Positions 33,354-45,900 of a stretch of 64,000 nt of DNA are shown here, piece after piece. Origin of the DNA: Aulostomus chinensis (Eukaryota; Chordata; Actinopteri; Syngnathiformes; Aulostomidae); NCBI GenBank assembly GCA_037954235.1, contig JBBMOA010000002.1, positions 8,019,009-8,083,008 on the forward strand. Direction: 5' to 3'. The notes beneath the pieces are model-generated. The model saw nothing but the letters and a program-made list of their open reading frames with translations. It made no database searches and was not told where the DNA came from. A program made the position numbers and the translations under genes. The stretch's first letter is position 1. Each line of letters opens with the position of its first letter.

Positions 33354-35185
33354 AAGGTAGGCAGTGTTATGGATAGAAATCACCTCTGATGCCATTGGTT
33401 TGACCTTCAGAGGCTCATACATATTCAAGATGAATTATCAGTTCTTCAAAATAGTTTTTATTCATGTTGGATTTAAAGACATTTTTTTTTTAATGCCGCA
33501 TGTGACAAATGCTTGCTTGAGGGATATTACATAATTTCATAATCTGACTATTTGTCAGTGGTTCCGTGTGTGTGTTCTGGCACCTGAACTCTGTTTTCCT
33601 CTCGCAGCCTATTTTTCCAGTGTATAGGTGATTTTTTTCTGCAAAGAGAGCAGGAAAGAGATGTTTTAATGATAACTCGATCCCCTGTGGTGAGGAGGCA
33701 TATTAGTAAATCAAGTGAAACCAAGTGTTAAATGCATGAGTGTAGAACTCATATATTATAGATGACCCATGCCATTGCATGACAAACCCTGCACGCACGC
33801 TCGCACACACACACACACAATTTTGGACAACTATTCTTGTTTGGACATTACACTGTCTTACAGTAGTTGACGATCCAACCAAAACCTCACCCAGATTTCA
33901 GAAATGACTCTCTAGTAAATGAAAACCATTTCACACACACGCACACACATTCACACAAACTGCAGATATTCACTTCAAGGTTTCTTAGATGCAATGATGA
34001 CCCAGTTATTTGTGATATAATTGGTTGTTAAAATGGACTCTAATTTGTCCCATGAAGTCAGGAAGAATAAAAACTGGAAAGTGGACTTTTTACTTGCTTC
34101 TTCTATGACGGTGCAAGAGCCAAGATGGTGGCAGTGAACCAGTTTGTCCTCTGTTTCCTAAATGTTCTCCCCCTACAGCTGGAAGAAAACAATCATGTTC
34201 TGCAAAACAGCAGCTTTGATAGTTCAAAGATTAGGTGGTTGCCCTGAAGATGAAGCTGCGGAATAAGAGCTGGTAAACGCTGCTCAGGTGAGCCGACCGC
34301 TTTAAGAATAAATGAGGAGACGGATGCTGTCTGAGATGAACTGGGGAAGCTCAGACCAGACACGTGGGGGCTCCACCTGGAGCTACAACTGCTGAAAGAC
34401 AAAGTAAAGTACTGCACAGTGAAAATGCGGAGTGTTAAAGTTGAAAGATGCGTTTGTTGCCCTGAAGATGGAGTTTTTGCTGAGGTACTCTGCTATGGAT
34501 GTACCCAAGTGGAGGGTCAGACAGGTGGAAGAGGTCAACTCAGCTACATAACCTGTACAACCTTACAAAGATTGTTTTTACAATGTTTTTATTATGTTCT
34601 GTAATTTATTTTTCTTAGACTTGTTACGGGTTTATGCTTCAAACGTGTTCTCATAAAACGTGACAGTATGATAGCAAATACAAGTTTTTAAGAAGTTTTG
34701 TTTCTTCTTTTCATGATAAAATAAAAGAATGTTCCACCTGCAGAATGACAGCTCATTCCTCGCTGGTTTGCCCGGGAAGTGATGTCACATGATCAGCTGA
34801 TCATACACATCGTGAGCAGATGCGCAGGTGATGACGCTCTTGACAGGGAACTTTTTCCTCTGTGGGGTTGATATGAATACAATGTTCTTACAGAGTCGTG
34901 GGATTGAGTGCAATTCCTGCAGCTTTAATTCCTCTTCGCAAGAGGACTTTCAGTCAGGGTTTCCAGGGTTTGTTGAAACTGAGCTGCCTTCTAGGACAAG
35001 TTTGCGTGAAATAGATCATCCCTAAAGGTTGGTCACTTAAAATGGAAGGTAACTCAGGATCTAATGTTAATATGTGCCAGTGTGTCATACTGTAAATATT
35101 GACCTCACATGATGACTCTTGGGGTAGTAGGTGGTAAAACATGTCACTGAAACATGGTTTCTCTGGTTTCTGACTTTAGTTTTTC
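33354..35185. other. non-coding stretch, nothing firmly recognised
   Basis: Contains short CA patches (33796-33820, 33932-33950) and a 15-base direct repeat GTTGCCCTGAAGATG at 34238-34252 and 34456-34470. No exon is supported. Confidence 0.55.
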
Positions 35186-35197
35186 CAGACGTCTTGT

Positions 35198-35578
35198 CCC
35201 ATCCATCCATCCATCCATTTTCTTCCGCTTATTCGTGTTCAGGGTGGCGGGGGGGTGGAGCCTATCGCAACAGCCTTCAGGCGAGAGGCGGGGTTCACCC
35301 TGGACAGGTCACCAGTCCATCACAGGACCAACACATAGAGACAGACAACCATTCACACTCACAGTCACAACTACGGTCAATTTAGAGTATCAATCAGCCT
35401 CGACCCCTCTTGATGTCTTTGGACTGTGGGAGGAAGCTGGAGTACCAGAGAGAACCCACACAGGAACAGGGAGAACATGGAGACTCACACAGAAAGATCC
35501 TGTGCTGGAGCCGGGACTGGAACCTGGAACCTTCTTGCTGTGAGGCCACAGTGCTGACCACTGCACCACGTGCCGCCT
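35198..35578 (-). mobile_element. V-SINE-like SINE, near full length
   Basis: On the minus strand: head ending in AGCAAGAAGGTTCCAGGTTC, core TTTCTGTGTGAGTCTCCATG, TCCAAAGACATC, AATTGACCGTAG, ACTGGTGACCTGTCCAGGGT and an (ATGG)n tail of about five units. CAGACGTCTTGT (35186-35197) and CAGACTTTTTGT (35579-35590) flank it with two mismatches in twelve and are a likely decayed target-site duplication. The 129-codon plus frame across it is antisense SINE sequence. Confidence 0.92.
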
Positions 35579-35590
35579 CAGACTTTTTGT

Positions 35591-36821
35591 TGTTCCGTCC
35601 AGTTTCTAGTTTATCCCCTCACGTAAAGTTTTGATTTCATGTCCACTGCTCTTCTTTATTGTCTTGGGTGGTTTAGCATATCAGTCTTCAGAACTCCTCT
35701 TAAGTGAAGTGGGATGTCCAGTAGTAGCCATCAACTCAGTCTCCTCACAGTGCAGAGTGCTAGACAACCCCCATCATTCAACAGAACACACACAGACGCC
35801 TAATAAAACCTGTCCACAGACCATGTTATAGGACATCCTCCAAAAGGTTGTCATTCCATCTCTCAAACACCAAACACTAAAATGGCATAAAAGTATGAGT
35901 CATCAAAATCATCAAATAAAGCCAGTCACGTTAAATGTAATTCTAATAACTCATGCGTTTGAGAGTATGCGATCGTTCCAGCAGAGTCCCACAACAGGAA
36001 ATAATAATCCTTTGTGTAAAACACATCCATCCCTATGGTTTCAGCTTTATGTATTACTGTTTACTGTAGCAGAAATTAATGAAATTAATTTTGTTGTATA
36101 TCCAATTTCAGAGCGAAAAAGCTGAACATGTTCCAATTATTTCTTATTAAACCTCGCCTCACCTCCTTTGAATGACTTCTACTTAATTGGAATGTAAAAT
36201 GAACATATTTTCATGAAATAGCTGAAGGGGTTCAGAAACAAAAACAATAATGTGGATGACACAACCTCCCGTCAATCACAGGAGAGGAAACGACAGTTCG
36301 CTCGGGGACAGTTTTAACCTCTGTTTACCCTGATTTGATTTTCTTGTTACTTCACTGGAAACTTTAACCTTGGACCAGTTGTGTTACTTCATGAGCACAA
36401 GCCATATATTCTGTTCACTTGACTCTACCTGTGTTACCCGATTGGCTACAATGACATAATCGCCAATCAACTTCACGCAAATGCTGAACTTTCTACTAAA
36501 AGCAGAATTTTTGAAATAGCAGTCTCTCTTGCCAGATGTGGACCCTTAACCGAAAGGCCTTGCGAGAGTCGGATTATCTCATGTTCTATGAAAAATACAG
36601 GAAATGACCCTCAAAAATGTCTAGAATTGTACTCGCAACACCTTTAAGGCTACAACAAAATATATTCATACTGTGGTGCGTTTCCCCTTAGCCTCAGATT
36701 AAATCTAATTAATCTCTGTGGAGTAGACCCACCACACACAGAGGGATTAAAGCACAGTGGAATGATGTTTTTGTATGAGTACAATATGTTTGTGGGTTCC
36801 AGGAAGACTGTACCTGCAACT

Positions 36822-36823
<2 letters not shown>
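35591..36823. other. AT-rich non-coding stretch, nothing recognised
   Basis: No repeat family, exon or RNA gene identified. Confidence 0.6.

Positions 36824-36880
<57 letters not shown>
36824..36880. repeat. (CA)n microsatellite
   Basis: About 28 uninterrupted CA units. Minus-strand Cys-Val frames arise from it. Confidence 0.97.
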
Positions 36881-36881
<1 letters not shown>

Positions 36882-36949
36882 CATAAAATAATAAATAAAT
36901 GAGCAATTCTGCAAACATGTCACAGAGCAGTAGGGTAGGTCGTCTGTTA

Positions 36950-37105
36950 AAATGTGTTGGCCTTGCATCCAGGGTGAACTCCGCCTCACACTTGAAGGCT
37001 GCTGGGATAGGCTCCACCCCCCCCACCCCCCCCACCCCCACCCCCACACACACACACACAACCCTTAACAGGATAAGCGGTAGAAAATGGATGGATGGAT
37101 TGATG
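36950..37105 (+). mobile_element. V-SINE-like 3' fragment with internal deletion
   Basis: Starts within the tail region (TGTGTTGGCCTTG) and runs to GGATAAGCGGTAGAAAATGG and a GGAT-type tail. About 15 bases corresponding to TGGACTGGTGACCTG are missing between TTGGCC and CCAGGGTGAA. A C-rich/CA array (37017-37061) has grown between GGCTCCACC and ACCCTTAAC. No convincing duplication is seen. Confidence 0.88.
37017..37061. repeat. (C)n A (CA)n tract inside the SINE tail
   Basis: C runs separated by single A residues, then seven CA units, at the place where other family members have a short CCACCCCC or CCCCCCGCG. Confidence 0.95.
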
Positions 37106-38260
37106 GATATCCTTTTGGTAAAATCAACTATTTCAAATTAATAATAAAATAGACAAATAAGACAAGGAAAGGGGCCGCACATTGTTATTTCCTGCTTTTC
37201 TGCATCTTGTTGTCCGAGCCCTTAGTGCTGATGCACTTCCTGTTGTGGCTGCTTGTACAGCCTGCCCTGGTGTATTATTCACTCAGCCGTCGTCTTTTAT
37301 CTTGGAGTCAAACTGATAAGGAGCTGCACTGAGTTACTGTTGAATGTTCACAGTGAGAATTGTGCCCTGCCACACTAAGAGAATCCGTGATCGGAATAGG
37401 GGTCAGAGATTTTCCCGAGATACCGCGAATATATTGATGCTTCCTGTACATGTTTCTCCATAAAACGCTGGCCAAAGTTTTAAGATGAAGCAGTTACAGG
37501 AGTAGAGAGGCGGAGCAGTGAGATAATGATAGTAAACCTTGGAAACAAATGAAAGAAAACTGCTAAGGATAAAAACATAGCCACTGTTTGAAAAATGCCA
37601 CTTTTTCCTCTCACTGGCGATAAATGCTGCACCATTACCTGGAGTTTATAATTACATCGATGCTGCTTTGCTAACTGGAGAAGGTGCACATTTGAATACT
37701 GAGTAAGTTTTGTTACAGAAACTATTGTAACTGAAACATGAGCTCAAATATAATAAAGCGATCTTCAATGCTCTTTAAGTGAATAGTTATTAAAAGATTT
37801 AACTCGCTGCTGTGCAGGGACATCCTTGCAAGTTTTTCCCCTGGATGTGGAGGGATTTTCCCAGATTGACTTATTTTGGTTCTCTCCTGAAGATATTTTT
37901 CAAGGACACCATTGCTCCATCCCGGACTGAGAGCCTCCCACAGTTATTATGATTAGATTGTAGAAATACAACCTTTTTTAGCAGAGTGATGACAGGTTAC
38001 ACAAGAACAAACATACACACTGGAGTTTACACGCACAGTTGCAGTCATTTAATTGGACCACTGTTGTCCCTGTATCCATGTACAGTGTGTGTACATGGTG
38101 TCTGCCGCCAGAATGCCGGGTGGTGGTATGACCCCTTAGAGCTGGCGGTCTGGTTCACCTGTTTGTGTCACATACCAAAACACGTTACCCAGCAGCCGGC
38201 AGCCTGCCTCTTGAATGGTGGATATTATTTGAACTGACTATTAGGGACAAACAAACAATT
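37106..38260. other. non-coding stretch, nothing recognised
   Basis: No exon or repeat supported. Confidence 0.6.
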
Positions 38261-38541
38261 CCTCAAACTGAGACAGAATGAGGTTTGTCTTTTTGTCACA
38301 TGTGTTGTTTTCACTGTAGTTTCACCCACCATCATGCCCCCCCCCCCCCCCCCCCCCCATCTCCCAGGTTAACCACTGCAGTGGAGCCTATGGAACATGC
38401 ACAGAATGACAGGCAGGTGTTTTTCGGTGTAAACATGTCCCAATAATTGTATTCCTAACTCCATACGACTCTATCTCGGTGCGTTAGTCTGACTTTGCAA
38501 ATTGCAATGTTAGTCAGACAAATACAATAATTTGACTTTTC
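38261..38541 (+). repeat. unidentified dispersed repeat, copy 2
   Basis: Partner of 26378-26682. Blocks in order: CCTCAAACTGAGACAGAAT, TGTGTTGTTTTCAC, ATGCCCCCC (expanded to a C22 run), GCAGTGGAGCC, CGGTGCGTTAGTCT and ACAATAATTTGACTTTTC. GTTAGTCTGAC and GTTAGTCAGAC stand 17 bases apart; the TAGTCTGAC and GTTAGTCAGA parts can pair partly as a hairpin. Family not recognised. Confidence 0.75.
38337..38358. repeat. poly(C) tract, 22 bases
   Basis: The longest homopolymer in the window; the copy-1 repeat has only six or seven C at the same position. Confidence 0.95.
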
Positions 38542-40432
38542 CTATCAAGTAAACCTACTAGCAGAGTTGTGTTACTATGCCCTCGGAGGATATGGTTCCT
38601 GTTTCCTTGTATTTCATGGAGCTGTACCCTTAACTTTAACCTTACTAATGATTTACACCTGCTAGACCTGCTTCATCCCAGAGGGCGGCAAGTCCACATG
38701 ATGTGCCTGTAAAAATGTATTTATATCCCAGCAGCACTAGCAATACCTGCTACTCACATATGTATAAACTTACTCACCAGCAGGAGGTGAAAGACTGTGA
38801 TGTTTAACAGGCAGGGTGTTGTGACAGAATGAGGAGGAGGCTACAGGAATATAACGAGCAAGACAAATTTCTACATCCCATTTCCATCTCCTCACAACAC
38901 TAATTACACTGACCCTCAGCATGTGTACGCATGCACACTCACACACACATACACACACACACGAATAGAAGCCTGTGTTTGCCAGATCCGGAGTGCTGAG
39001 CACGGTGTGTTTGAACAAGGCAGCCTGTTAAAGTGTCTGATTAGACCTCTGTTTGAACAGAAAGAGACGGCGTCCTATCAGTGCGCGGCAGGGACCAGCC
39101 CATCATTGCGATGGCTCATCTGCTGTGGGCCTCTGCACCTAACTGGCTTGCACAATTGCATCATGCCAGGTCATAAAAGGACGAAGGGAGAGACACAATG
39201 ACTGATTGACATCTATACAAAGGCAGACACCCTCTCCCACACACACACACACACACTCTCCCACACACTCTCCCACACACACACAGCAGGTTTTCGCCTA
39301 TAATGCATTTAGCTGCTCTCTGACGGGGAGGAGAGATGCTCCCAAATTACACTGATTCAGTTGACAATGACCTTCCCACTGTGTCACAGGTGCAGGTTAC
39401 CTCAGGAAACAGCTGGCAGGCAGGGAAGTCACTAGCTTGTTCTTTGTGCCTTCATAGGTGAGGTGCAATATTTCTAATAAAGAATGAAAAAATAATTCAA
39501 TCAGCCTGTATAATCTTAAAATGAGTTGCAAAAAGAAATCCCAAGGCATGAAAACGATAGTGTAAATGCTGAAATTGGACTCTCCCGGAGTTGTCACAAC
39601 CATAAAATAAATCTCTTGCTGCTCACAGCAGAGTCTTGGTACCCAGCACAGCTTGGCCACCATCCTAGATCCACCGAGGTGGCAACAAGTAAGACATGTT
39701 TTCTCTCTTGCCTGTGCTAATGAGAGAGTAACCAAGACAAACTAATCAGCATTCAAATGATGACTTATATACACAAAGCAGGTAATTCCTCATGTGTTTG
39801 TTTCATGCAGCTTCTGGATTTTGATCTCCTCCTAGTTTGGTTTACAATCTATGACCATGAATGGCACCTATCCTTCCTCATGTTGGTACTACAGCTGCTT
39901 TCATACATGAACTTCAAACCTGAAACTGTCTAGACAGCGAGGCTGTGTGTGAGAATTTACATTTTCAATCTGATATAAACCTGCTAGTAGCAAACGTGTG
40001 AATGTTTCATTAAAGTTACCACTATGGCATGAAATAAGATGGAAACAAATAACTGAGGGTTAAGAAGTAGAGGCATTTACATGCATACAAAAATGTCCAA
40101 CTAGACAAATGATGACATTCAGAAACTGCAATTCAAGTTGTGAATAAGAGACTTGGTAGTGTATAAACCAGCTATACAACTGCAGCACACTGTTTTTGTG
40201 TCACGTAGCAGGCACTCTGAAAAAAAAAAAAGTTTATTTCTATATGTTGTCCTTTGATATGTCAGAGCCTCTGTGAGACAATTCAGGTTTTAAAACCTCA
40301 TTTAAGGGCTGCAAGAATGAGTTCAGCCCCTGCAGGTCACTCATCACACCAGGACAGCAGCTGGCAACTACTTAGCACGCCTTATTAGCATTACGTTTGG
40401 GTATAGCCTATGTTTTCACCTGGCCTGATGTT
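38542..40432. other. non-coding stretch, nothing recognised
   Basis: Contains a short CA patch (about 38935-38962) and the compound CA array at 39232. The 112-codon minus frame at 39397-39735 has no known domain. Confidence 0.6.
39232..39286. repeat. compound CA / CTCTCCCA array
   Basis: CA units interrupted three times by CTCTCCCA, giving a longer imperfect unit. Confidence 0.93.
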
Positions 40433-40433
40433 C

Positions 40434-40511
<78 letters not shown>

Positions 40512-40540
40512 ATATATATATTTATATATTTATATTTATA
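40433..40540. repeat. (TA)n(TG)n(TA)n microsatellite
   Basis: About nine TA units, then about 28 TG units, then TA/TTTA units. The two TA flanks can pair with each other across the TG tract. Confidence 0.97.
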
Positions 40541-41090
40541 CACCCATACTTTTGCAGTTGTTTTTCTTTGGTTTGGCAGGGCGTTTAAAGGCTTCCTATT
40601 GTTTTCTGTAGGATTTGGAGGAAGAATTTGAATGTGGGGGGTTGGAGCACTTCTCCTTGATCTCTGGCAGCTGTCTGGACCAGCAGCAGTCCCTGTGTCC
40701 CTAAACTCCTTAGTGCAGAGTAGACAGACAGTCTGGCTGTGTCAGAGAACACTGCTTCACTCTCATCAGTGACCCCTCACATTTATACCACCCCTCTCTT
40801 GACCCCTCACCATAGACTCTTACCCCTGTGCCCCCCCCACCTCTAACACACGCACACACATATGAGGTCCCCAATCTTCCCACATCTCAGCCTTTATTTT
40901 TCTCATCATAAAGTCATCTCACACTTTATGTTGTTCCTTGCTTTCCCGCTCTGAGTTCCTCCTTCTCTTCAGGTAGCCATAGCTACATAATTAGGTGTTA
41001 TTTGACCAGAATAGAGTGGCTCAAGTCGTCAATGTGCATCCTTTTCTCAGACCATTCCATCCACATAAATAGAAACTAATTTTTATCATT
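40541..41090. other. non-coding stretch, nothing recognised
   Basis: No repeat or coding signal apart from a short C run near 40831. Confidence 0.6.
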
Positions 41091-41102
41091 ATTCGATCTA
41101 TA

Positions 41103-41468
41103 GGGCTGCACAGTGGTGCAGTGGTTAGCACTGTGGCCTCACAGCAAGAAGGTTCCGGATTCGAGTCCCGGCTCGGGCACAGGATCTTTCTGTGTGGAGT
41201 CTCCATGTTCTTCCTGTGCCTGCGTGGGTTCTCTCTGGTACTCCGGCTTCCTCCCACAGTCCAAAGACATGCAATTTGGAGACGAGGCTGATTGATACTC
41301 TAAATTGACCGTAGGTATGAATGTGAGTGTGAATGGTTGTTCGTCTCTGTATGTTGGTCCTGTGATGGACCTGTCCAGGGTGAACCCCGCCTCTCGCCCG
41401 TAGATGCTGGGATAGGCTCCAGCCCCCCGCGACCCTTACTAGTAAGAACGAAGCGGAAGATGACGACG
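41103..41468 (+). mobile_element. V-SINE-like (DANA-type) SINE, full length with perfect TSD
   Basis: Reference copy for this window. The A box TGGTGCAGTGG (41114-41124) fits the RNA polymerase III consensus exactly, and the B-box-like GATTCGAGTCC (41158-41168) has one change. Core: TTTCTGTGTGGAGTCTCCAT, then CTTCCTCCCACAGTCCAAAG. Tail: AATTGACCGTAGGTATGAAT, GACCTGTCCAGGGTGAACCC, GGGATAGGCTCC, ACGAAGCGGAAGATGACGAC. ATTCGATCTATA stands on both sides (41091-41102 and 41469-41480). V-SINEs are moved by a partner LINE; this copy has no coding capacity. The tail lacks the GGAT repeat found in other copies. Confidence 0.95.
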
Positions 41469-41480
41469 ATTCGATCTATA

Positions 41481-42700
41481 TGATCGTCACGCGAATCAAA
41501 GACCCTTTCAGTCCAAAGTTCAGAGCACATGTAGTTTTTTCTCAGTCATTTGCAGGTACATAAACTGCTTTCAGTGGCTGCAGAAGTAGAGAACCGAGTT
41601 GATGACTGAAAGAAATGTGTTGTTGCTGTTTCAAAGACCTGGCTTGGATGATGGAGGAAGGAGGAGGGATGAGCAACCCAGGGGGAGAGCAATCAGTGCT
41701 GTATTCAACTCCTGAATTTACCGGTCATTTAAAACTTTATCTTATGGTACTAATAGACAACAAGCAATAATTATGCAACTAATTAGGTTGATGATTATGT
41801 GCTGGTGACTGATTGCAGCGTCTTCTCTTTTGTAATGCACATCCATCACCATGAGAACCAGATATTTTGAGAAGCACCGTTGAAACATTTGTCTTTACAA
41901 AAGGACACTTAACATGAGTGTGTGACCAAGTTTGACCTCGACTGCTGTGGGCTTCGGGTGGGAGGGAGAGACAGACGAGAGAGCAAGCCAGGGAATTCTC
42001 AGCAAGTGTTTCAAAACTTTGGGATGGACAGCATTTATGTTTATTTTCACAGCTCAAGTGCACATTATTTTAGTCTTTTCTTCCTCAAAAACTCTCAAAT
42101 GTTTTATACCCTACACGTACCTGCAGGTTATCTAAATGGGGGGGGGGGGGGGGCAAAAATGTGGGGGCCACAAACGCACCAGACATTGTGTCTTCTTACT
42201 TCCCACACATATCTTTCATGGTACAAAGTAAATGTTTGCTGTTGTTCATTTGTTGCTCCAACAGGCTGAAGACAAGTGTGCTCCTTTCCTCCTTGCTATT
42301 TGCGCATCGTTCACATGTCACAGCGCTGAAACTGGGCTGCAAATGATCACTACAACGTATCTGCCCGGGGAACTGTGTCCCTGGTACTCTGGTAACTCAG
42401 GGCACAGTCAATGAATTTCTCCAGAAGACCATAATTTGAAAGAAAACAAGGTATCAACAACCCTGGTAAGTGGGAGATTCTTTTCGACACTGTGAGCACC
42501 AGAAACCAATTTACCTTCACCTCTATTGTACTGGGGTGGCAGGAAACTCTCACAAACATGTCTCTCAAACCTTGGCAAAACAAAACTTTACAAATGGCTC
42601 TATATCTCCAAGTTAGTTGTGATGGATGAGGGGTAACTGGCCTTTTAAAATACAATACATCAGATAAATCGAAACTAATAATTGGCATCATATTGGAAAT
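41481..42700. other. non-coding stretch, nothing recognised
   Basis: Holds a G16 tract (42138-42153). The 115-codon frame at 41922-42269 crosses that tract and has no domain. Confidence 0.6.
42138..42153. repeat. poly(G) tract, 16 bases
   Basis: Uninterrupted G run followed by a second shorter one (GTGGGGG). Confidence 0.95.
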
Positions 42701-42707
42701 ATGTCAC

Positions 42708-42986
42708 TTTAAACAACAGTTCACCGAAAAGGGTGTTGTGCATTTCAAGCAAGAGTACATAAAGTGAAACTTCTGGAGAGTTTTTCTGTTGCTTGTAGTT
42801 GGTAGCATGACGCGCCATCAGCTTCAAGCTTAACATATCTGGCTGGCTCTCTGTGGGTTCCGGAAGAAAGAACACAAAGAATTGAAGCAGGAGAGGAAAA
42901 TGTCTTTGTGAGCACAAGACATTTGCTGATATTTGTGAGTTCCTATAAAGGCTAAAGTACACCTTCCAAGCAGAGTATCACTTTAA
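42708..42986 (+). mobile_element. MITE-like repeat, copy B, with both ends
   Basis: The left end reads TTTAAACAACAGTTCACCGA, then AAAGGGTGTTGTGCATTT. The right end, reverse-complemented, reads TTAAAGTGATACTCTGCTTG, then GAAGGTGTACTTT. These are imperfect inverted ends of about 35 bases, so the element is a short non-autonomous DNA transposon of about 280 bases. Internal blocks match copies A and C. The target duplication cannot be fixed, because TTAA/TTTAA may belong to the element or to the duplication. Confidence 0.6.
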
Positions 42987-42990
42987 GCAT

Positions 42991-45900
42991 GAAGCAACAC
43001 TGCTGTGAGCTCTGAAATTGACCACACACTTGACCATGAGTCCGACCTTCACCCCTTGATCACCACCAGCCACGGGCAAACAGAGGACGATATTGTATGC
43101 AAGCTGCAGCTGCTCGAGCGGCAGCACACTTGCTGTATTTCCCCCTCATCAGTCAGAATTTGATACTGGCTAACTCCTGTTTCTGAGTCTCTAACCCACA
43201 GCCAATACCCCACCCATGCCTCTCCCCACACTAAATGTCCCATGTTTCCAGAGATTTGCACACCCCTCCCGCTCTCCCTGCTGCATCTACCCTGCACATG
43301 CCCTTTTCTATTCCTCCCTGTGGTCATCTAAACTGCCCATGCTGAGGATTTGGAAGCATCTCTATATTTACTCCATCTCCACCCTGCTTCCACCTCGGCA
43401 GGCAGCACTATGCATCTTTCATCTGTGGGGCTGGATGACCTATATTCTCATTCTGGTCCCATGCAGCCATAGTTCATTGCTGCCCCACTCTGTCTTGCTA
43501 CTCTGGTGCTGGCCGCAGGCAGCAGCTGTGGGTGTGGCAGCCAGGCTGAATTAGTATGGGCACTGCAGGCACAGACTGACTCCTACTCAAAGAGATATAT
43601 CTCGGCTGTCTGGAGCATGAGTGAATTTCTAAACGAAAATGACAAAACAAAAGCACATTGCACTGTGAAGTAGACAGGGATGAAGGAATAGGCCTCTGCC
43701 GGTAGAAGAATAATAAATATTTCAAAATTTAAATGTTTGCAAAGAGGGGCTCTATTAAATGTGACTGAATATAGGTCAGAAGTGGCATATGACCCAGTTT
43801 ACCTGTTTTTCCATTACTGCGCTCTCTAACATGATTCAACTAATAATGTTCTGCTATTCTCTAGACTTATAAATACACAGGCAGAATAGATCAAAAGAGA
43901 GGCTTCTGCAATGAAGCTAATCTTCTAATCAAGAATGCATACTTGATTTGCTGCTTATTATCTTCGAAACAAAGTTTTTATTCAGCAGTTAATATGCAAT
44001 TATACTCCCATTAATCCAGGTCAGTAGGTCGAGATTGTTCTGTGCTGCTGTGGAGATAATGCCGCGCCTCTGTTTCCATCCTTTGTGCTGGAATAGATCT
44101 GAATTCTTGCAATTTTATACAATATTAAAAGGTAGCACACACATCAGTCGCAAATGCAACAGAGCGGGGGAAATATGAAGTACGGAACTTTACTAAGTTG
44201 TATATTAAATGCGGTGATCATACTTTTAAATGAGAAGAACAGATATTGTTTTCTGTTACCAACTAGAACCCTGGAGGTGTTGATGCCAAGTTTTGGCGCC
44301 AGAGAGGCGCTGAAACACACACACATGCTGGTTTATAAGCTTAACTTAACTTGTTTATCCATACGCTAACAGGTTTTAATCATTGACTGGTAATCCACAG
44401 AAGCTGTTTAGAGGGTTTCTCTTTTTAACAGATGTCACCACACCCGGCCCGTGCATGCATGCCTCTGCCTGAGAGACGATCAACACATCACATCACATCA
44501 CATCCATTCAGGACTGCAGCAACTGTTGATATGCTCCAATGTGTCTACGTGTGTCCCGTACAAACCCAGCTAGTTCCAGGCAGAAAACACTTTGTCATGG
44601 TAGCAGTAAACTTGGTTTGGGTGTAAATACAAATAAAAGTGTCCTGACATCCCACCCCTGCTCACAGTTATGTCAGATATAAACTATGAGTTGAGGCAGG
44701 TTGAGGATGTGTTTGGTACTAAATTTGGTATTTAGAGAAGCAAAAGCCACCATGCAGGGTGCTAACAGGCAGCCATTAGACACCTAATTATTCATAGGTG
44801 TGTTTCGGGTGTGACATGACTCAAACCAATCAGAGAGCCTCGCGCCATTCTCTTCAAGCCCAGGATGCATCAGGACTTGGCGTGTTGCTTTCAGAGGCAT
44901 CTTGACTCAGGAGAGAGGTCTTACATTTATGTACGTGAGCAGCAGGCGTCCACTGGAGGTGAAGGAGGCCTGGGAGGAGGAGGCAGCCAGTGTTTCCACG
45001 TTATCTGTCATCAGTAGAACCACATTGCAATGTGTGCAATGAAACTAGCAATAATGCTTGCGGTTGATTGAGCGCCCAAATAAAATAGGGGCCCTAGGGT
45101 ATTATTTTCAATTGGTATAATTTAGAAGATGGACTGAGAAAAGCCTGAGTAGTTGAACAGAATGAGATAATATTGCTGGTTGTCAGTTGTGGGCCTAATG
45201 CATTAAATGAAACAGCAGATGACATTTGAATAAAATCAATCGCAAGGGAAACTGCTAAAGTGTGATATGCCTTAATAAAAATCAATATCAACGCTCACTT
45301 TCCATGCAAATTGCAGCAACAGCACCAACAAGGATAATGGCGTGCTCCTTGCCCCATGGTGTGAATTTGTATTTCTAATGTAGCTGCCCTCCTTAGCAGA
45401 GGTGCTGAGTCAAAGTTGTTCCCATAGCACAGGACAGTGACCTCGCTTTGAGCTGGAGACAGGTGTCTGCCCCTTCCTCCCCTTGGCAAGACCCCCAGCC
45501 TGACTGTCTCTCACAAACACAACATACACATACACAAACATGCAAGGTCGCTTCCGGGTTAAAGGGTCACTCTGACATGCACAGGCCAAGCTGTCATGTC
45601 CGGCTTTATTAAGAGCCTGGGTGTCTGGGAGATTTAATTAGCATGTGTGAGGTAAGCCCCTCGTCCTGTAGCAGTCTAGGTATTGGGGGTAAGGTGTCGT
45701 CTAATAATACGCCCCTGACTGGAACAAGGCAAGAGCTGAGACATACCAGTGTTCCCAGTTTGGATGTCTGACAGCCCACCAGCGGCTAAATGGAGACAAG
45801 CATCCAGTTTACAGGGGGCATGGCTGAGGAAAGATGTCTGCCAGGAGGAGGCAAAAACTGTAAAATACTTTTTATTTAGCAGTCTGCCCTAGAATTACAC

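Noticed and set aside
35154..35543. 129-codon plus frame
   Set aside because: Antisense of a V-SINE-like element.
37111..37130. TSD for the SINE fragment at 36950
   Set aside because: TCTGTTAAAA and TTTGGTAAAA-like flanks are weak and offset from the tail end.
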